Assembly: GCA_963579025.1 (NCBI GenBank) | Contig: CAUZFZ010000005.1 | Location: forward strand, 62,001-126,000 | DNA: 64,000 nucleotides | Source: CAUZFZ01 sp963579025 | Lineage (GTDB): Bacteria; Planctomycetota; Planctomycetia; Planctomycetales; Planctomycetaceae | Direction of reading: 5' to 3' | Shown: positions 1 through 8,978 of the stretch, piece after piece | Layout of the letters: the number at the start of each line of letters is the position of its first letter | How positions within the stretch are numbered: the first letter of the stretch is position 1 | Position numbers and translations under genes: made by a program | Notes under the pieces: model-generated | What the model saw: only the letters and a program-made list of their open reading frames with translations | What the model was told of the DNA's origin: nothing | The model's database searches: none

Positions 1-2592
1 GCTGCCGCCTCGAATCTGCACACTCGCCAGACCGTACGAGGCGCCCTGTGCCGAGATGACGTCGTTACCGTTTTCGCCATCGACGATCAGGATAATGGGC
101 CGCGTGCTGGTCAGATCCTGAATAGTGATGGTGTCAGCGCCGTTTCCGCCCAGCACGCTGACGATGTTGATCTCCTCGCTGGCTGTGATCGACGACGTTC
201 CTTCCGTGACCCGCAATCGGCCGCTGCTGGCGTCGACCGTCAGCGTGTTGTTCGACGAGTCCGCCTGAATGACGAGTGTTTGAGAACCTGGCGATTCGGC
301 GATTGAATCGCGACCACTGCCGGTCCCCATCCAGCGAATCGTGTCGTCGCCGGCGCCAGCGATAATGCGGTCGTTGCCACCCTGGCCATCCAGCGTGTCA
401 AAGCCGCTGCCGCCGTTCAGCGTGTCGTTGCCCGAACCGCCCAGGATCGAATCATTCCCGCCGCCACCGCTGAGTGAATCTCGCCCGCCACCACCGACGA
501 TCAAGTCGTCAAAGTCGCCAGCCAGAACCGTGTCGCGACCGCTTCCACCACGCAGCGTGTCTCCCTGCGGACCCATCACGACGGGCGGCGGTGGAGGTGG
601 AGGCGGTGGAGGTGGAGGCGGTGGAGATGTGTTGCTGACAATTCCGTCACCCCCCAACGCGGTAATTGGACTGCCGATGTTCATCGTGCGGATTAACGTA
701 CCCTGGCGAGTGAATACATCGATACTCCGAGTTCCGTTCGAGCCGAGGTAGATCTCGCCGTTGATCCCGGCCACTCCAAAGTAAGACGCCGCACCGAGTG
801 TCCCGGGAGAAAACGTGAATGTGATCTGGCCAGTCACGGGATCGATTTCGTGAACCTGCCGCGTCGAGAAGTCCGTCGCAACCAATCGATCCGGACCGTT
901 GCCGACAACAGCTCCGAGGCCGCCAATAATCCCGAAACCGGGATTAATGCCGTCGATATCGAGCGTCCCGGTGATGGTGTCCGTGACCGTATCGAAGATA
1001 AGAATGTCGTTCAGTCCGAAATTCATCAGATAGACATTGTTGTTCAGAGTGGCGATTCCATCGAAGGACCCGGGAGTAAAATTGTCCTGGTCGCGAATTG
1101 CTCCCGTGTCCGGATCCAGTTCGAAAATCGTCGAGTTTCCGGCCAGGAAGAACACGCTGTTGCCGTCGTAAGCGATGCCGTCCGGGCCGGACGTCGTGGG
1201 TGCTGGCGTCGTAAAACTGTTGAGCTGGGCACCAGTGTTCGGATCCAGTTCGACAATGCTGCTGCCCGTCGAGAACACTGCGAACAGTCGCAGAGGGTCG
1301 TCGTCCGTGATGAGTGCCGACCCCTGTGTCACGGCCACATTCACGCCGACCGCGTTGCTCAGGTCCAGGAAGAAAAACTCGTCGCCTTCAATCGCTCCGT
1401 CGCCGATGACGTCAACGCTAACTGTTCGAGCTGTTTCGCCCGGCAGGAACTGGATGCTTCCGCTGGTGGCTACGTAGTCGGTTCCGGCGATTACCGTGCC
1501 GTCGGACGTCGCAAAGTCGACTCGTTCAAATCCAGTCGATGGGCGTGTGAGCGTGATTGTGAAAGTGACCGGCGTCAGCCCCGAGTCTCCCTCAGCCGCC
1601 AGAACCACGCTGTTGACTGCGATATCCGGGGGAATCGGCGCCGAGGCCTGCAGCAGATCATTTCCCGATCCACCATTCAGAACGTCCGCCCCCAGGAACG
1701 CGGTCAGAATGTCGTTACCGCCCTGGCCCAGCACAGTGTCGTTGTCAGACGACGTGCCTGACTGGACCTGCAACTCGGCGAACAGAACATCATTCCCGCC
1801 ACCACCGAGAATCCGATCATTGTCTGCGCCTCCAGTGATCGTGTCATTCCCGCCCTGACCGTTCAGGATGTCCGTGCCGGCGTCGCCGTTCAAGAAGTCC
1901 CGGCCACTCGCTCCGCGAACCGTGTCATTCCCAGCGCCCGCGTCGACAGTGTCATTGCCGCCCTGGCCATTGATCACATCGGCATCGTCACCGCCACTGA
2001 TACTGTCTGCTCCGTTTCCACCTTCCAGAGTGTTCAATCCGGAGTCCCCAACGATCACGTCGTCGCCAGATCCACCATTAACGAAATCATCTTCCGTTCC
2101 CGCGAAGACCGTGTCGTTACCTTGGCCGGCGAGGACGCTGTCGGCTCCAGCCCCGGAACTGATGCTGTCCTGACCATCTCCGGCATTGATCGTGTCGGCA
2201 TCGGCACCACTGGTGATCGTATCGTTTCCATCGCCACCGTTGATCGAGTTTGCTCCAGCAAGGCCGTCGATCTGGTCGTTGCCGTCTCCTCCGTCCAGCG
2301 TGTCGGCTCCGCCGCCGCCGCTGAGCGTGTCGTTGCCATCCTGCCCAAAGAATGTTTCCGCAAAGTCGTCACTGCCGGTCACCATGTCGTCGCCGTTGCC
2401 GGCGTCGACCCGAATCGTGGTCAGAGAGCTGAACGACGCGATAGTCAGCGGACTCAGGTCAATGACATTGTCCCGGTCGCCTGCGGTGATCGTCAGCGAC
2501 GTGACATCGGAGGCTGCGATTGGCGGGATTGTTCCAACAGGCGAACCGTTCGCCGTCACCTGTACGTTTCCGGTGACCACGTCCTGTTGCAC
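1..2592 (-). CDS. Large secreted RTX-repeat / Calx-beta / beta-propeller protein (partial, 3' end beyond the left edge)
   Basis: An open minus-strand frame runs off the left edge with no stop. From the N-terminus it encodes a short beta-rich start, then many GGxGxDxx nonapeptides of the RTX calcium-binding type (for example GGDGNDTI, GGGGNDSI). A Calx-beta-like domain follows (plus-strand positions about 1375-1640, with GTDY, FLPGET and ITDDD motifs), then a six-bladed-like propeller of the ELDPNTG/EIDPVTG type (about 750-1340). A poly-proline linker (about 583-626) precedes a second RTX block. RTX blocks fold into calcium-binding beta-rolls, so an extracellular or surface role is likely. The frame is open back to a stop at 2671-2673, but the first standard start codon is the GTG at 2590-2592 and no signal peptide lies in frame. 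A plausible N-terminus sits in another frame (see findings). The start is therefore uncertain; the protein type is clear. Confidence 0.8.
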   Translation of the reverse strand, partial: MQQDVVTGNVQVTANGSPVGTIPPIAASDVTSLTITAGDRDNVIDLSPLTIASFSSLTTIRVDAGNGDDMVTGSDDFAETFFGQDGNDTLSGGGGADTLDGGDGNDQIDGLAGANSINGGDGNDTITSGADADTINAGDGQDSISSGAGADSVLAGQGNDTVFAGTEDDFVNGGSGDDVIVGDSGLNTLEGGNGADSISGGDDADVINGQGGNDTVDAGAGNDTVRGASGRDFLNGDAGTDILNGQGGNDTITGGADNDRILGGGGNDVLFAELQVQSGTSSDNDTVLGQGGNDILTAFLGADVLNGGSGNDLLQASAPIPPDIAVNSVVLAAEGDSGLTPVTFTITLTRPSTGFERVDFATSDGTVIAGTDYVATSGSIQFLPGETARTVSVDVIGDGAIEGDEFFFLDLSNAVGVNVAVTQGSALITDDDPLRLFAVFSTGSSIVELDPNTGAQLNSFTTPAPTTSGPDGIAYDGNSVFFLAGNSTIFELDPDTGAIRDQDNFTPGSFDGIATLNNNVYLMNFGLNDILIFDTVTDTITGTLDIDGINPGFGIIGGLGAVVGNGPDRLVATDFSTRQVHEIDPVTGQITFTFSPGTLGAASYFGVAGINGEIYLGSNGTRSIDVFTRQGTLIRTMNIGSPITALGGDGIVSNTSPPPPPPPPPPPPPPVVMGPQGDTLRGGSGRDTVLAGDFDDLIVGGGGRDSLSGGGGNDSILGGSGNDTLNGGSGFDTLDGQGGNDRIIAGAGDDTIRWMGTGSGRDSIAESPGSQTLVIQADSSNNTLTVDASSGRLRVTEGTSSITASEEINIVSVLGGNGADTITIQDLTSTRPIILIVDGENGNDVISAQGASYGLASVQIRGGS

Positions 2593-2956
2593 GGCAACAT
2601 CTGCCCCATCATCGACGAGCAGTGACAGCTCTGTGCCGACGCGTCGAGCGGAGACGAATCGGCAAATAACTCAGCCAGGGTGTGACCTTCATGTCATGAC
2701 TCCATTTAGGGCTGGCGGGCCCGAAACTCCTGAAGCCGCGGCTCATGCCTGCGGCGCGACGGTGTCCCTCATGGAACTGCGTCGACGATGGGATTCTGCA
2801 CCACGTTTTGCCGCGTGGCGGAGAAATCCGCGTGAGGAGTCAAATAGGCGTCACGTGACATACCGGGCGTCGTCATCGTCGCCACAAACGGTAGGACCGG
2901 ATGCGGGGGACATCGCCCGATAATGCGGCGCGTCAGAGATTGCCAGGCCGCGCAAA
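2593..2956. other. Intergenic stretch upstream of the RTX gene
   Basis: No convincing gene is visible here. The stretch holds a short out-of-frame minus-strand ORF starting with ATG at 2692 (27 codons, arginine-rich) that looks like the displaced N-terminus of the RTX protein. The rest is presumed upstream region shared with the 3' end of the cold-shock gene. Confidence 0.5.
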
Positions 2957-2992
2957 CAAAAAAGCCGACGGACGAGAGTCCATCGGCTTTTG
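2957..2992 (-). terminator. Rho-independent terminator of the cold-shock gene
   Basis: Read on the minus strand, AAGCCGATGGAC and GTCCGTCGGCTT pair around a short loop and are followed by a T run. The hairpin lies just downstream of the stop codon of the cold-shock gene. Confidence 0.85.
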
Positions 2993-3014
2993 CCAGTGTC
3001 AAATTGTCGTTCGA

Positions 3015-3212
3015 CTAGACGGGGCGAACATTTTCAGCTCGCGGGCCCTTCGGGCCGTGTCCTGGCTGGTAGGTAACAGTCTGCCCCTCCTGGAGGTCGT
3101 CATAGCGAACTCCGTCGAGGTTCGACATGTGGAAGAACATGTCGCTGCCATCCCCCGTGTCAATGAATCCAAATCCCTTGTCCGTCAACTTCTTGATCGT
3201 GCCTTCAGCCAT
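3015..3212 (-). CDS. Cold-shock domain protein (CspA family)
   Basis: This 65-residue protein is a single cold-shock domain, the usual length for the family. It carries the RNP1-like motif KGFGFI and an RNP2-like segment MFFHMSNL (canonical VFVHFS), then the C-terminal GPKGPRAENV typical of bacterial Csp proteins. It should bind single-stranded RNA and DNA in the cytoplasm and act as an RNA chaperone. The start is preceded by AAGGCGG at good spacing. It is monocistronic, with a strong terminator downstream and a leader of about 220 nt upstream that may be structured, as in other csp mRNAs. Which csp paralogue it is cannot be said. Confidence 0.95.
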   Translation of the reverse strand: MAEGTIKKLTDKGFGFIDTGDGSDMFFHMSNLDGVRYDDLQEGQTVTYQPGHGPKGPRAENVRPV

Positions 3213-3434
3213 ACTGTCCGCCTTGTAGAAAAAACGTTTACTGCGACGCTGCCCGACGCGACATGGCCGAGCCTGCTCGCCGCCATCGCCAGAAGTTTAA
3301 CCGCGCCAGTCCGAAAACTTCCGCCCCGAAATCGTGGTTTTTTTCGTTTTTTCTGGAAACCCTCCGCCCATACGTACAGGCATCAAAGCATCACCATCCG
3401 AACAGTCGCATGGCACGGAGCACGCTGTTCGGGA

Positions 3435-5375
3435 CTACTGTTCTCTCGACAAGCGGTAGATAAACTTGCCATTCACCGTCGGAGTCATCACGTAGACCTC
3501 GCCTTTTTCATCCTGTCCGAAGGCGATGATGTTCTGCCCAATCCACGGGATGCTGACGTTGCGAATGACCTTGCCGGACTTCTCATCGTATTGCAGGCCC
3601 CACAGCAATCCGGTGATGTAGTCTCCGTAAAGGTAGTGTCCGGCAAGTTCCGGCAGTCGCGATCCGCGGTAGACATATCCGCCCGTAATGGACTTGCCGA
3701 TCCGATGGTCATACTCCCAGACCGGATCGACGACTTTCAGGCCCTTCGGCTCGTCCGCATTACCGAAGACGTGGGTCCCCTCACGAGCACTCCAGCCATA
3801 GTTTCCGCCTTTGACGATGATGTTGACCTCTTCCAGCCAGTCCTGGCCCACGTCACCCATCCAGCACGAGCCGGTCTTCGGGTCGAACGACAGTCGCCAG
3901 GTATTGCGGATACCGGTTGCAAAAATCTCACCGGGAACGCCTTCCATTCCGACGAACGGGTTGTCCTTCGGCACGGCGTAGTTCTTACCGGGATCTTTGT
4001 GGTCGACATCGATCCGCAGGATCGTGCCCATGAATGAGTCCTTCGCCTGACCCTGACCGGTCGGATCGTTCCGTCCGCCGCCGTCGCCCATGCCAATGTG
4101 AAGATACCCGTCCGGACCGAATGCCATCGGGCCGCCGTTGTGGTTCGAAAACGGTTGCTCGAATGACAGCAGGATTTCTTCGCTGGCAGGAACACCCCGG
4201 TTCGGGTCGTCCTTCGAAGTCTTGAACCGGGACAGGTGAACTCCGCGGGCTTTGTCTTCATTGTTGTAGTAGACGAAGACCTCGCCGTTGTCCTTGAACT
4301 TCGGATGAATGGCGAACCCGAGCACGCCTTCCTCGTCGTCCTTCTTCCACTGATGCACGCGCTTCCGGATATCAAGGAACAGCGTCGCCTGCTTCGCGGC
4401 GGAATCGTTTGGAAACACCCACACGCGTCCGCCCTGAGTCGCCACAAACAGCCGGTTGGTCCCGTCATTGCCATGGATCAGCTCGATCGGCCGCAACGGC
4501 TGCGGCAGTCCGTCATCGCTGACCGGCTTCCAGCCTTCGAAAGTCAGATCGGGAAAGGCCAGCTCTGGCTTCAGAGGCAGCGTTGCGTCGACCGGGTTCG
4601 GGGCCTTCCCATCCGCCGGCAGCTTTCGAATCTTCAGGTTTCGGAACGAGATCTGATTCCCGTGCTCCTGCAGACAGATATGCCCTTTGTCAGCCTTCCC
4701 GAACTTTGTCCACTTCGCGAATTTGCTCTTTGCGACCCGGGCGTTCCAGTCGTCGCTGCCCTTGACGAAGTAGTAATAGTGCACGCCGTTGACCTGCACT
4801 TCGCTTTGCTGTGGATGCAGTCGCAGATACACGTGATTCCATTCTCCGACCGGTCGCGTGGCGTCGTCCATTTCGATGCCCTTGAATCCAACCTGGGCTT
4901 CGAACCGCTTTGCCCATGCCGGTTTCATCGGCTTGTAAAGCTGATACAGCCAGCCAGCCTTCTGCGGATCATGGCCGTCGACGTTGTCCTGAAGCTGCAC
5001 CTCAGGCCCTGTCATGTACGACGTCCGCTCTTCTTCCGTCACGTGAAACATGATCCCGCTGTTGCCGCCTTTGGAGATGCGGAACTCAAGCTGCAGTTCG
5101 AACGCGTCGTACTGTTCTTTGGTGATGATGTCGCCGCCACCGCTTCCAGTCAGTGTCAGTATTCCGTCTTCAATGACCCACTTGTCACTGACAGAGTCCT
5201 GCTTGAAATTGCGCCAGTGATCGGTGGACTTGCCGTCGAACAGAAGTTCCCAGCCAGAGCGTCGTTCTGCCTCGGTTAATTCGTTGAGCGGCACATCGGC
5301 CTGAACGCTCGCCGGAAGTGCGAGGCAACTGAGGAGCAGCATGGTCAGTGTCTGACCTCGGAACAAAATCGGCAT
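3435..5375 (-). CDS. DUF1080 (3-keto-disaccharide hydrolase-like) fused to a PQQ-dependent sugar/sorbosone dehydrogenase domain
   Basis: I chose the ATG at 5375: it gives a clean signal peptide (MPILFRGQTLTMLLLSCLAL) and has GAGG six bases upstream. The frame is open further 5' and an alternative ATG lies at 5387. Residues about 40-255 are a DUF1080 concanavalin/laminin-G-like domain (ELLFDGKSTDHWRNF, NSGIMFHVTEEE, ISFRNLKIRKL). Residues about 280-645 are a glucose/sorbosone dehydrogenase six-bladed propeller (HNGGPMAFGPDGYLHIGMGD, GNYGWSAREG, GGYVYRGSRLPEL). Both modules are abundant in planctomycetes and act on sugars outside the cytoplasm, so the protein is probably periplasmic. The exact substrate is unknown. 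It is followed on the same strand by the cold-shock gene, probably transcribed separately. Confidence 0.88.
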   Translation of the reverse strand: MPILFRGQTLTMLLLSCLALPASVQADVPLNELTEAERRSGWELLFDGKSTDHWRNFKQDSVSDKWVIEDGILTLTGSGGGDIITKEQYDAFELQLEFRISKGGNSGIMFHVTEEERTSYMTGPEVQLQDNVDGHDPQKAGWLYQLYKPMKPAWAKRFEAQVGFKGIEMDDATRPVGEWNHVYLRLHPQQSEVQVNGVHYYYFVKGSDDWNARVAKSKFAKWTKFGKADKGHICLQEHGNQISFRNLKIRKLPADGKAPNPVDATLPLKPELAFPDLTFEGWKPVSDDGLPQPLRPIELIHGNDGTNRLFVATQGGRVWVFPNDSAAKQATLFLDIRKRVHQWKKDDEEGVLGFAIHPKFKDNGEVFVYYNNEDKARGVHLSRFKTSKDDPNRGVPASEEILLSFEQPFSNHNGGPMAFGPDGYLHIGMGDGGGRNDPTGQGQAKDSFMGTILRIDVDHKDPGKNYAVPKDNPFVGMEGVPGEIFATGIRNTWRLSFDPKTGSCWMGDVGQDWLEEVNIIVKGGNYGWSAREGTHVFGNADEPKGLKVVDPVWEYDHRIGKSITGGYVYRGSRLPELAGHYLYGDYITGLLWGLQYDEKSGKVIRNVSIPWIGQNIIAFGQDEKGEVYVMTPTVNGKFIYRLSREQ

Positions 5376-5549
5376 GGAGTACCTCATCGGGGTCAGGCTT
5401 ATGGCGAAGCCGCAACCTGTAGTTTCAAAGTGAATGACTGATGACTCACGCGAAGCCGCGAAGACGCAAAGGTGTCTGCGCGGCATTGCGTGAGCCTTTA
5501 CGGTCATACGATGCACGCCTCGCACGGATTCCGGTCAAGGCGACTGGCT

Positions 5550-6164
5550 CTACTTTCGGTCCGTCTTCGGAGTGACGTCTTTCTTCGGCGCTTCCTTCTT
5601 CAACTCCGCAACGATCGCGTCGACGACTTCGTCCGAATCCGGCTCGACGCTGGTCCGAAACCGAGCGACGACCTTGCCCTCTCGGGAGACCAGGAACTTC
5701 TCGAAGTTCCACTCCACCGGACCAGCGTCCTTCAGGCCATTCTTTGCTGACGTCAGGTGCTTGAACAGCGGGGTGGCCTTCTTGCCGTTGACATCGACCT
5801 TGCCAAACATGGGAAACTCGACGCCGTAGTTCTTCTTACAGAATGTTGCGATTTCTTTTTCGGTCCCCGGTTCCTGTTCGCCGAACTGATTGCAGGGGAA
5901 ACCCATCACGGCCAGCCCGCGCTTGCTCAGCGCTTCGTGCAGCACCTGCAGAGTGTCGTACTGCGGCGTTGCTCCACATTGGCTGGCGGTGTTGACGATC
6001 AGCAGCACTTTGCCGCGATAATCTTTCAGATTGATCGCCTTTCCGGTCAGAGATTTCATCTTCTGCCCGTAAATTGGGTGCTTTGGTTCAGCCTTGTCCT
6101 CGGCCATTGCCGTTCCGACGGAAAGAACAGCAGCAAGCATGACGGCTGCAGTGATGTGTTTCAT
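5550..6164 (-). CDS. Glutathione peroxidase-family thiol peroxidase, exported
   Basis: The 204-residue product begins with a signal peptide (MKHITAAVMLAAVLSVGTAMA) from the ATG at 6164; the longer upstream frame has no export signal and no family similarity. It has the GPx signatures: peroxidatic Cys63 in NTASQCG, Gln93 in GFPCNQFGEQEPG, and Trp152-Asn153 in EWNFEKFLV. Together these form the Cys-Gln-Trp-Asn tetrad. The active residue is Cys rather than selenocysteine, so thioredoxin-type reductants are likely. It should reduce peroxides in the periplasm. The lysine-rich C-terminal tail (about 15 residues) extends beyond the fold. The gene is oriented like the DUF1080 gene but about 175 nt away from it. 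Confidence 0.9.
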   Translation of the reverse strand: MKHITAAVMLAAVLSVGTAMAEDKAEPKHPIYGQKMKSLTGKAINLKDYRGKVLLIVNTASQCGATPQYDTLQVLHEALSKRGLAVMGFPCNQFGEQEPGTEKEIATFCKKNYGVEFPMFGKVDVNGKKATPLFKHLTSAKNGLKDAGPVEWNFEKFLVSREGKVVARFRTSVEPDSDEVVDAIVAELKKEAPKKDVTPKTDRK

Positions 6165-6472
6165 TTGAGGAGTTCCGTGGCAGGGGAGTGATGAAGCTGG
6201 CGGGGCAATTCGGAGACTGGAATCCTGGCTGAGTCCCACGGCCATGAACAGCGATGGCCCCGACGCGACCGTATCTCGGCATCGACGGAACTCATCCGGT
6301 AAGGGCATGTTGCAGTGCGGAAAGGCTTGTGATGACAAGCGCGTGCTCAGTTGGCAGAATCCGCCGGCCGCGTCGGGCCGCGTCGCGGTGGCTGCGTGCT
6401 AACCTGCCGCGAGCCGGGGACGACAGTGTCGGGCCTTGATTGTCTGGATTCCTCTTTGGTCACGGATGCGAC

Positions 6473-8524
6473 ATGGACACCGCCAAACTCAACAGTTTTC
6501 TCCAGAATCTTCAACCGCCAGTTCCTCAGGATGAACTCGACAAGGTCGAGAGTCCGTTTGAGTTGCCCGATCCAGAGCAGATGGTCCGGGACGGCGCCGA
6601 TCCGCAGTTTGCGTTTTACTCGGCGATCCATAGTCAGTTGCTGTCCATGGCTGTGATTCTCGAACAGTCGGGAATTGTGGACGAGTATCGCGAGGCGGTT
6701 GAGTCAGGCATCGATCTCTACATGCCGGGCTTTCCGCCAATGAGCCCCGTGACGGACAGCTATTTCTATCTGTGGGCTCTGTGCGACCTGACGTTTGGCG
6801 AGGAACGCGACAACATCGGACAGGTCGTGCTGCAGATTCTTGAAGAGACGGGGGCGCCCGCGGAGGTGCTGGCAACCGGTCGCAATGTTGTCGGCTCGCG
6901 CATGGGGATTTACGAGACCGTGGGCGACGATGGCGACCTGCTTGTTGTGCGGGAACTCGTGACCGGCCGCGAACTGCTCGTCGATGCGCCAACCGGATTT
7001 CTCGGTGCTGAGGGTGACCTGCGGTTCGTCCGACTCGCGCCGCCGATCGACGCGCGGACCGAGTACTTCACCGAACTGACCACACCATACATCCTCGAAG
7101 GGCGATCGGCCGACGAATGGACGGCGTACCTCGAAAGCGTCATGCCCGAGCGTGTGACGACTGCCGACGGAATTGAATCAACCGACGTCGCCGACCGGCT
7201 GGCCGCTGTCTTCAAGGATGACCTCGGAACGATGCCGTGGCTTGATTACGTCTTTTACCGCTACCGCGGCTTCGAACCCGAGGTGATCTTTCTGACGGGG
7301 ATTCCCAACGTCCCGGAGTCGTTGCCGCATCTTGAGCCGCATTCTCTGACAGTGCAGCCGCATGCACGGCATGTTACCGGTGGACCGGATTCGGACTCCG
7401 ATGCCAAAAACCGATCACGCGGCAAAGGAAACAAACAGCCATTGGCTGCGCAGGCACCGGTCAATCTCATCACAATTTCACTCACGGAAGCACAGAGCCA
7501 GGCCGCTGCGGACGTGATGCCACAACTTCGCGACGCGGTCCGGCCTCAGTCGAAAGGCCGACGCAACGTCCAACTGCCGGAAGCGGAATGGCATGAGTTG
7601 TCTCAGCGAGTGAGCACGCAACTGACGATCGACGGCGGGCGCGGCCGAACGCGACTACGGAATCTGAGAGCGGCCATCGTGGATGCCCTGCCGCTGTGGA
7701 CCGGAGGGGCCATGACTCAGGCAGACGCGCAGCCGACGACGATGTACCAGCTCCGCATCGACCTGCGGCACACGCAGCCGCCCATCTGGCGACGCATCGA
7801 AGTACCAGACTGCACGCTGGACGATCTCCACACGGCCATTCAAATCGCGATGGGCTGGGACAACTCGCATCTGCACGAGTTCTCGGTCGATGGCGAGCGA
7901 TTTAGCGGGCCGGCCCCGTTCGGCGGGTATGAGGATCTCGACACACAAGACTCAACCGACACCTGGCTGAGCGATGTTGTCCACAGTAAAAAGACGAAAA
8001 TCAGCTACCTGTATGACTTCGGCGATTCCTGGGACCACGTAATCAAAGTCGAGAACATCACTTCTGTGGATTCGTCCGCGGCAACTGCCCGCTGCACTGG
8101 CGGGAAGCGCCAGTGTCCGCCCGAGGATTGCGGTGGCGTCTGGGGCTACGAAGAGCTGGTCGAAATCCTCGCCGATCCGACGCATCCCGAGTACGAAGAG
8201 CGGATCGAGTGGTGCGGCGAGTTTGACCCCGAGGAATTTGATCCGAACGACGTGACACGCAGCCTTCAGGCCTGCTTTGCCTCGCTGTCACTACAGGAGC
8301 ATCGCGCGTCGGCCGACCTCGAGGACTTCGGCATACGAAGGGAGAACTTCGCCAACCAAAACGACAGGTTGCCCGTTCGCACCGGGCGCCCGCCGGATCG
8401 GCCCGAGCCGCTTCTCGACGAGGTCACCGCCCCGATCCGCCGGACCACTCCACGCGTCGGCCGTAACGAGCCGTGCCCCTGCGGCAGCGGGAAGAAGCAC
8501 AAGAAGTGCTGTCTCGGCAAGTAG
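6473..8524 (+). CDS. pRiA4b ORF-3-like domain protein with C-terminal SEC-C zinc motif
   Basis: The ATG at 6473, with GGATG just upstream, is preferred over an earlier TTG; it gives 683 residues. Residues about 1-400 are an uncharacterised acidic region. Residues about 420-590 match the plasmid pRiA4b ORF-3 domain (YQLRIDLRHTQPPIWRRIEV, IQIAMGWDNSHLHEF, YLYDFGDSWDH, CPPEDCGGVWGYEEL). The C-terminus is a SEC-C zinc finger (VGRNEPCPCGSGKKHKKCC), a metal-binding motif best known from SecA and found on many proteins. The function of the pRiA4b fold is unknown. No signal peptide is present, so it is cytoplasmic. A repeat-rich gap follows before the next gene. Confidence 0.85.
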   Translation: MDTAKLNSFLQNLQPPVPQDELDKVESPFELPDPEQMVRDGADPQFAFYSAIHSQLLSMAVILEQSGIVDEYREAVESGIDLYMPGFPPMSPVTDSYFYLWALCDLTFGEERDNIGQVVLQILEETGAPAEVLATGRNVVGSRMGIYETVGDDGDLLVVRELVTGRELLVDAPTGFLGAEGDLRFVRLAPPIDARTEYFTELTTPYILEGRSADEWTAYLESVMPERVTTADGIESTDVADRLAAVFKDDLGTMPWLDYVFYRYRGFEPEVIFLTGIPNVPESLPHLEPHSLTVQPHARHVTGGPDSDSDAKNRSRGKGNKQPLAAQAPVNLITISLTEAQSQAAADVMPQLRDAVRPQSKGRRNVQLPEAEWHELSQRVSTQLTIDGGRGRTRLRNLRAAIVDALPLWTGGAMTQADAQPTTMYQLRIDLRHTQPPIWRRIEVPDCTLDDLHTAIQIAMGWDNSHLHEFSVDGERFSGPAPFGGYEDLDTQDSTDTWLSDVVHSKKTKISYLYDFGDSWDHVIKVENITSVDSSAATARCTGGKRQCPPEDCGGVWGYEELVEILADPTHPEYEERIEWCGEFDPEEFDPNDVTRSLQACFASLSLQEHRASADLEDFGIRRENFANQNDRLPVRTGRPPDRPEPLLDEVTAPIRRTTPRVGRNEPCPCGSGKKHKKCCLGK

Positions 8525-8978
8525 GTCCTTCGATTCTGAGATCGACCAACATGTTGTCGCTGGCGTTCCGCAATGTTCGTGCCGCCAGGCATTGGCTCAC
8601 GAGCGTGTCTGGGGAGCCGCGTAGTGCCTTGCCGCCACACAGCCGCGGTTCAAAGCTCGATGGACAGGCACATCTGCCGCACGCCTCAGTACCTGTTCAG
8701 GAACAAGACCGTGAAGCTGTAGGCGGATTTCTCCGAAATCCGCTGCCTTGGTCCTGGCAAGACGGAGCGGCGGTCGATGTGCCCGCAGGCTGCGATGTCG
8801 TCTGGTCCCGATTTCGGAGAAATCGGGCTACGGCTCAGACTCGGCCTGTTTCACGGTTTTGTTTCTGGACAGGTACTTAGCTCGTTGTTGCGACTCTGGT
8901 ACGCTCCAGTTCGTCACGTTGGCTCCTGGAATTTACTCTCAGCACAGCAGGAACGTAGACGCAGGTTGGAAAGCCGCC
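8525..8978. other. Intergenic region dominated by a nested palindromic element
   Basis: No gene is supported here. The open frame that extends upstream from the GYF-domain gene translates repeat DNA. The main content is the REP/BIME-like element at 8689-8876, listed separately. The remaining 160 or so bases after the upstream stop show nothing recognisable. Confidence 0.7.
8689..8876. repeat. Nested inverted repeat containing a BIME-like pair of REP palindromes
   Basis: The outer arms, 8689-8715 and 8850-8876, are 27 nt each and inverted with about three mismatches. Inside, at 8719-8831, two REP-like units face each other. Each starts with GTAG followed by an imperfect palindrome centred on GATTTCTCCGAAATC (8723-8743 and, inverted, 8807-8827). 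A second copy of the inner unit, about 113 bp with the same organisation, lies at 62740-62852. The GTAG-plus-palindrome layout in inverted pairs is the hallmark of REP/BIME elements mobilised by RAYT proteins. No RAYT gene is in the window. Confidence 0.8.

Noticed and set aside
850..1761. A 303-codon plus-strand open frame, and others across 341-2925
   Set aside because: They are shadows of the minus-strand RTX gene. The minus frame gives regular GGxGxDxx repeats and Calx-beta and propeller motifs; the plus frames give low-complexity noise.
4236..5279. A 347-codon plus-strand frame
   Set aside because: It is antisense to the DUF1080/dehydrogenase gene and has no recognisable motifs.
8748..8978. 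Upstream extension of the GYF-domain protein
   Set aside because: It translates the palindromic repeat element and lacks similarity to the rest of the protein.
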